Source of the DNA: Acidobacteriota bacterium
GTDB taxonomy: Bacteria > Acidobacteriota > Terriglobia > Terriglobales > Acidobacteriaceae
Assembly: GCA_021804965.1 (NCBI GenBank)
Contig: JAJZGG010000003.1
Span: 1-64,000 of the forward strand
Direction: 5' to 3'
DNA length: 64,000 nucleotides
This document shows positions 61,857 through 64,000 of this stretch, piece after piece (the first letter of the stretch is position 1; the number at the start of each line of letters is the position of its first letter). Under the pieces are notes generated by a model. The model saw only the letters and a list, made by a program, of their open reading frames with translations. It did not search any database and was not told the DNA's origin. Made by a program: the position numbers and the translations under genes.

Positions 61857-62225
61857 ATGGCAACCCTGTGGCGACCTGAATTCGCTCCGCATCAAGAGCG
61901 TGCGTACCGTCGTATGAAGCATTTCAATCGCGGCAAGCTGCTGCGCACTGCCCTCTGGATGGAATGCGTCCAGGTGCTTCTTTGCTTTGCGTTGGCGCAA
62001 GACCTCTTGCTGGCATATCATTTTGCCCGTTGGGAATCGATTCTGGGAGCGAGCCTGATCAGCTCCGTGCAGGTTCTACTGAGCACACTCTCCCTGCGTT
62101 CGAGCTCGATTTCCAACTCTGTCTGGGAAGACAAGCCGCCATCCTGGTTGCGTATCCGGTCGCTGCTCCCACTGCTGCTCATCATCCTTCTGGTCGTCCA
62201 TACGCAGGCTTGGCAACTGCCTTGA
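61857..62225 (+). CDS. Small hydrophobic membrane protein
   Basis: 122 residues from ATG 61857 (GAGG upstream) or 103 from ATG 61914. Three likely membrane helices: LLRTALWMECVQVLLCFALA, ILGASLISSVQVLLSTLSL and LLPLLLIILLVVHTQAW. No family recognised. It lies 41 bp after the propeller gene and 43 bp before the MoaD-like gene, all on one strand. The gene is probably real because the frame is well kept over the hydrophobic part. Confidence 0.55.
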   Translation: MATLWRPEFAPHQERAYRRMKHFNRGKLLRTALWMECVQVLLCFALAQDLLLAYHFARWESILGASLISSVQVLLSTLSLRSSSISNSVWEDKPPSWLRIRSLLPLLLIILLVVHTQAWQLP

Positions 62226-62268
62226 CGCTCCTGCAGACAAAGGAAAGTGAGCTTACAGAGCGGAATCC

Positions 62269-62586
62269 ATGACCCAGCCAACCACCATCCGGATTGAGTT
62301 ACCTGCCTCGCTTCGACTACTGGCCGGGATTCCCACGCGTGACGCGCTCCCACTTCCCGTGCCGCAGCCGGCCACAGTAAACGGCGCGATCAATGCGCTG
62401 GAGGCCGCGTATCCCGCGCTTGGCAATACGCTTCGCAACCCGGCAACCGGGCAGCGGCGTCCTCTTGTTCGCTTCTTTGCCTGCGGCCAGGACATCAGCC
62501 ATCAGCCACTCGACACCCCGCTGCCCGAGGCCATAGCCTGCGGCGCTGAGCCGCTGTTGATTCTGGGTGCCATCGCCGGCGGGTGA
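62269..62586 (+). CDS. MoaD/ThiS-type ubiquitin-like sulfur carrier protein
   Basis: 105 residues. The beta-grasp fold of MoaD/Thi[58 protein letters not shown] and a C-terminus [10 protein letters not shown] ending Gly-Gly, the residue pair adenylated by MoeB/ThiF-type E1 enzymes. The middle is longer than MoaD of E. coli. No moaE, thiF or moeB is nearby. Adjacent BNR-propeller and MoaD-like genes are, as I remember, a recurrent pair in bacteria. Sulfur carrier or protein-modifier role is inferred. Confidence 0.88.
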   Translation: MTQPTTIRIELPASLRLLAGIPTRDALPLPVPQPATVNGAINALEAAYPALGNTLRNPATGQRRPLVRFFACGQDISHQPLDTPLPEAIACGAEPLLILGAIAGG

Positions 62587-62672
62587 ATCCGCAGTGGCGG
62601 ATACGGCTGGCGACAGGCCCCGTGGCCCGGGCAATCGACGCGGCGAGGGCCGAGCAGTCCCATACATTTCGC

Positions 62673-63104
62673 TTATTCCCTGCCAGCCAGCCAGGCGTCC
62701 AGACTCCATTTCCCGGCGCCGGTGAAAAAGAGCGTGAGCGTGACGGCCATATAGAGCACGATCAGTTCCCCGTGGTCTGCCTGATGGCCGAAAAGCTCGA
62801 AGTGGTGCACCAGCGCCCAGGCCACGAAGAGATTCACGAAGATCACGGCTGCAGCCCAGCGCGTTGCAAGTCCTGCAAGGATCAACAGGGAGCAGATGCC
62901 GTCGGAAACCATGGCAAAGAACAGGCTGGGGATGGGACCGATGTGCAGCGGATCGGGGAAATGGGCTGCCATCTGCGAGAAGGTAAAGAGCTTTTCAATT
63001 CCGTGCTTGAGAAACAGCGGCAGAATCGCCGTGATCCGCAGCAGGAGCAGGCCGAGATCCGAGTTGGATGGAAGCGCGGATAACCGGATGAATCGGGAAA
63101 GCAT
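62673..63104 (-). CDS. DoxX-family membrane protein
   Basis: 143 residues with four membrane helices; family layout LGLLLLRITAILPLFLKHGIEKLF, GIPSLFFAMVSDGICSLLILAGLATRWAAAVIFVNL (from IPSLFFAM on), and LIVLYMAVTLTLFFTGAGKWSLDAWL. DoxX proteins are linked to redox chemistry or thiosulfate oxidation in some species, but most have no known role. Start at ATG 63104 with GAGGTG four bases upstream; the ORF runs open to 63590 without a signal. It is on the minus strand and convergent with the MoaD-like gene. Confidence 0.9.
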   Translation of the reverse strand: MLSRFIRLSALPSNSDLGLLLLRITAILPLFLKHGIEKLFTFSQMAAHFPDPLHIGPIPSLFFAMVSDGICSLLILAGLATRWAAAVIFVNLFVAWALVHHFELFGHQADHGELIVLYMAVTLTLFFTGAGKWSLDAWLAGRE

Positions 63105-63215
63105 GGGCACCTCGCATGGATGGACTGCCCTCATGAGCCGTGCATCAAGAGGGAGCTGTGCACCAAGGATACCCGGCAGCTTCGTAACTGCGAGACTTTT
63201 ATCGCTTCCAAACGC

Positions 63216-63247
63216 AGGAACGCCTGCGCAGTTGCGCAGGCGTTCCT
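63216..63247 (-). terminator. Perfect hairpin behind the 2-oxoacid oxidoreductase gene
   Basis: AGGAACGCCTGCGCA (63216-63230) pairs perfectly with 63233-63247 over a two-base loop. It begins 21 bp after the stop codon of the minus-strand gene at 63268 and is followed on that strand by GCGTTT, so it is likely a terminator with a short T-run. Confidence 0.75.
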
Positions 63248-63267
63248 GGTTGCTTTCCGGTTGTGCC

Positions 63268-64000
63268 TCAGGCGCGAGCGGGAACGGCTGCTCCCATCCG
63301 CTCTTCGAGCAGTTCGTGTGCATGCGCCAGGAACTCGTCCGTCGGAATCCTGCCGGCATCCAGATCCGCCAGCAGTGCCTTCTGGGCAAGATATTCCTTG
63401 TTCGCAATTCCTGCCTTGGACTGCAGCATGCGCCAGGCCTTGCGGCGCTCCACGCAGAAGAGCACCAGCTGACGGCTGATCGCACGATACTCCGGCTCTG
63501 CTCCAGCCTCGCCCGGCAGCTTGATGTACACGCCGAAGTCCGGGATGAAGGAGCGGTGCGCGGGGTCGAGATACCGGCGCCAGACTGCATCCTGCTGCGT
63601 GATGCGCACCAGCATGTTCTCGAGCGGAATCAGCTTGCCCAGAGCATCCTTCTTCACCTTCTTCAAGTGATTGCGGAAGCGGGCTTCGGTTGCGGCCCAG
63701 TGGGCCACGGTGTAGCGGTTGGTTTCCCCGCTCACCTTGTCCTTGGCCGAGTACCAGTCCATGTCGGGAGCCGGATTGCCCTTGACGTCGAGTGCCTCCT
63801 GATAGGTTTCGCCCAGCCTCGGATTGAAGACAAACTCCGGCACGCCGCGGGAGTCGCGAGCGCGCTGCGCCTGGGTGAGGGCCATGTCATCGGCCACGCC
63901 ATGCTCCGGCTGGCAGGTGGTGAAGGCCTGCAGGAACATCGTCCCGCGATACTCCAGTCCGTCAAGAATGGCGCGGTAGAGCTTCGGCGCGTTGGCCATG
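63268..64000 (-). CDS. C-terminal part of a large 2-oxoacid:acceptor oxidoreductase, 5' end outside window
   Basis: At least 243 residues, with the frame open to the window edge. The opening text YRGTMFLQAFTTCQPEHGVADDMALTQAQRARDSRGVPEFVFNPR matches the C-terminal (thiamine-diphosphate-side) end of multidomain pyruvate/2-oxoacid:ferredoxin oxidoreductases, where CQPEHG and SRxxPxFxxxP blocks occur. The Met at 63999 is probably internal. The Ala/Glu-rich end (EELLEERMGAAVPARA) is the true C-terminus. The enzyme would decarboxylate 2-oxoacids to acyl-CoA and reduce ferredoxin. Which 2-oxoacid cannot be seen. A perfect hairpin follows the stop. Confidence 0.78.
   Translation of the reverse strand, partial: MANAPKLYRAILDGLEYRGTMFLQAFTTCQPEHGVADDMALTQAQRARDSRGVPEFVFNPRLGETYQEALDVKGNPAPDMDWYSAKDKVSGETNRYTVAHWAATEARFRNHLKKVKKDALGKLIPLENMLVRITQQDAVWRRYLDPAHRSFIPDFGVYIKLPGEAGAEPEYRAISRQLVLFCVERRKAWRMLQSKAGIANKEYLAQKALLADLDAGRIPTDEFLAHAHELLEERMGAAVPARA

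Overview
The window is GC-rich, densely packed bacterial chromosome, most probably from the phylum Acidobacteriota (family Acidobacteriaceae / class Terriglobia). The best lineage marker is the von Willebrand factor A protein at 59478-60611, which has the layout of the acidobacterial VWFA-related family. The NHL-propeller plus Ig-repeat secreted protein at 32264-36379, the abundance of LacI/GH3/GH16 sugar-degradation genes and the small R/K/A-rich protein at 46063-46281 fit the same group. I cannot name the genus from sequence alone. No phage, plasmid, CRISPR array or intact insertion sequence was seen; the only mobile-looking DNA is a 287-bp MITE-like element at 3044-3330.

Layout. 1-2969: two amino-acid permeases in tandem (the first cut by the window edge), closed by a strong hairpin. 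3428-8533 (minus): AraC-type regulator, Tat-exported multicopper oxidase, SCO-type copper chaperone, a large unrecognised secreted protein and a TlpA-type thiol oxidoreductase, read as a copper/redox cluster. 8655-10714: a degenerate receiver protein, a proline-rich secreted protein, and a coupled pair made of a tiny secreted Cys/Lys/Met-rich protein and a cytoplasmic partner of a poorly known family. 11106-11198: tRNA-Ser(GCU). 11421-18851: a third permease, an inactive-looking M1-like peptidase coupled to rlmB, a sigma-70 factor with two small membrane proteins, and a LytTR response regulator. 18873-25828: lipA, an S9 peptidase, a DsbA-like protein, a parvulin, a TauE-type exporter and an FKBP isomerase, so much of this stretch serves extracytoplasmic protein folding and turnover. 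25834-26728: coaD flanked by TGTAAGACA palindromes and minisatellites. 26838-32055: aminotransferase, mannose-1-phosphate guanylyltransferase, a short UvrC-like protein and TldE/PmbA.

32264-36926: a giant secreted propeller/Ig protein with a beta-barrel protein behind it. 36941-45956: a carbohydrate region with a sugar nucleotidyltransferase, LacI and MFS, a GH16 beta-glucanase lipoprotein, an ACS-type MFS transporter, and a three-gene operon (Zn-dehydrogenase, SDR, esterase) joined by ATGA overlaps. 46363-48955: psd, pssA and an Asd-like protein, again with ATGA overlaps (phosphatidylethanolamine synthesis). 49440-51920: a MeaB-methylmalonyl-CoA epimerase fusion, tsaB and rimI. 52105-54831: a GH3 beta-glucosidase with a PA14 insert. 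55007-59307: GT4 glycosyltransferase, fabI, then an N-acetylmuramoyl amidase, GerMN protein and murI as an overlapping cell-wall operon. 59478-62586: the VWFA protein, a BNR/YCF48-type propeller protein, a small membrane protein and a MoaD/ThiS-like protein. 62673-64000: DoxX and the C-terminal end of a large 2-oxoacid:acceptor oxidoreductase cut by the window edge.

Most likely under-described systems: (i) the KC-repeat secreted peptide with its coupled cytoplasmic partner (9777-10714), (ii) the copper/redox cluster with its unknown 533-residue secreted protein, (iii) the TGTAAGACA palindrome sets around coaD, and (iv) the MeaB-epimerase fusion. Function calls rest on motif reading only; no database search was possible.
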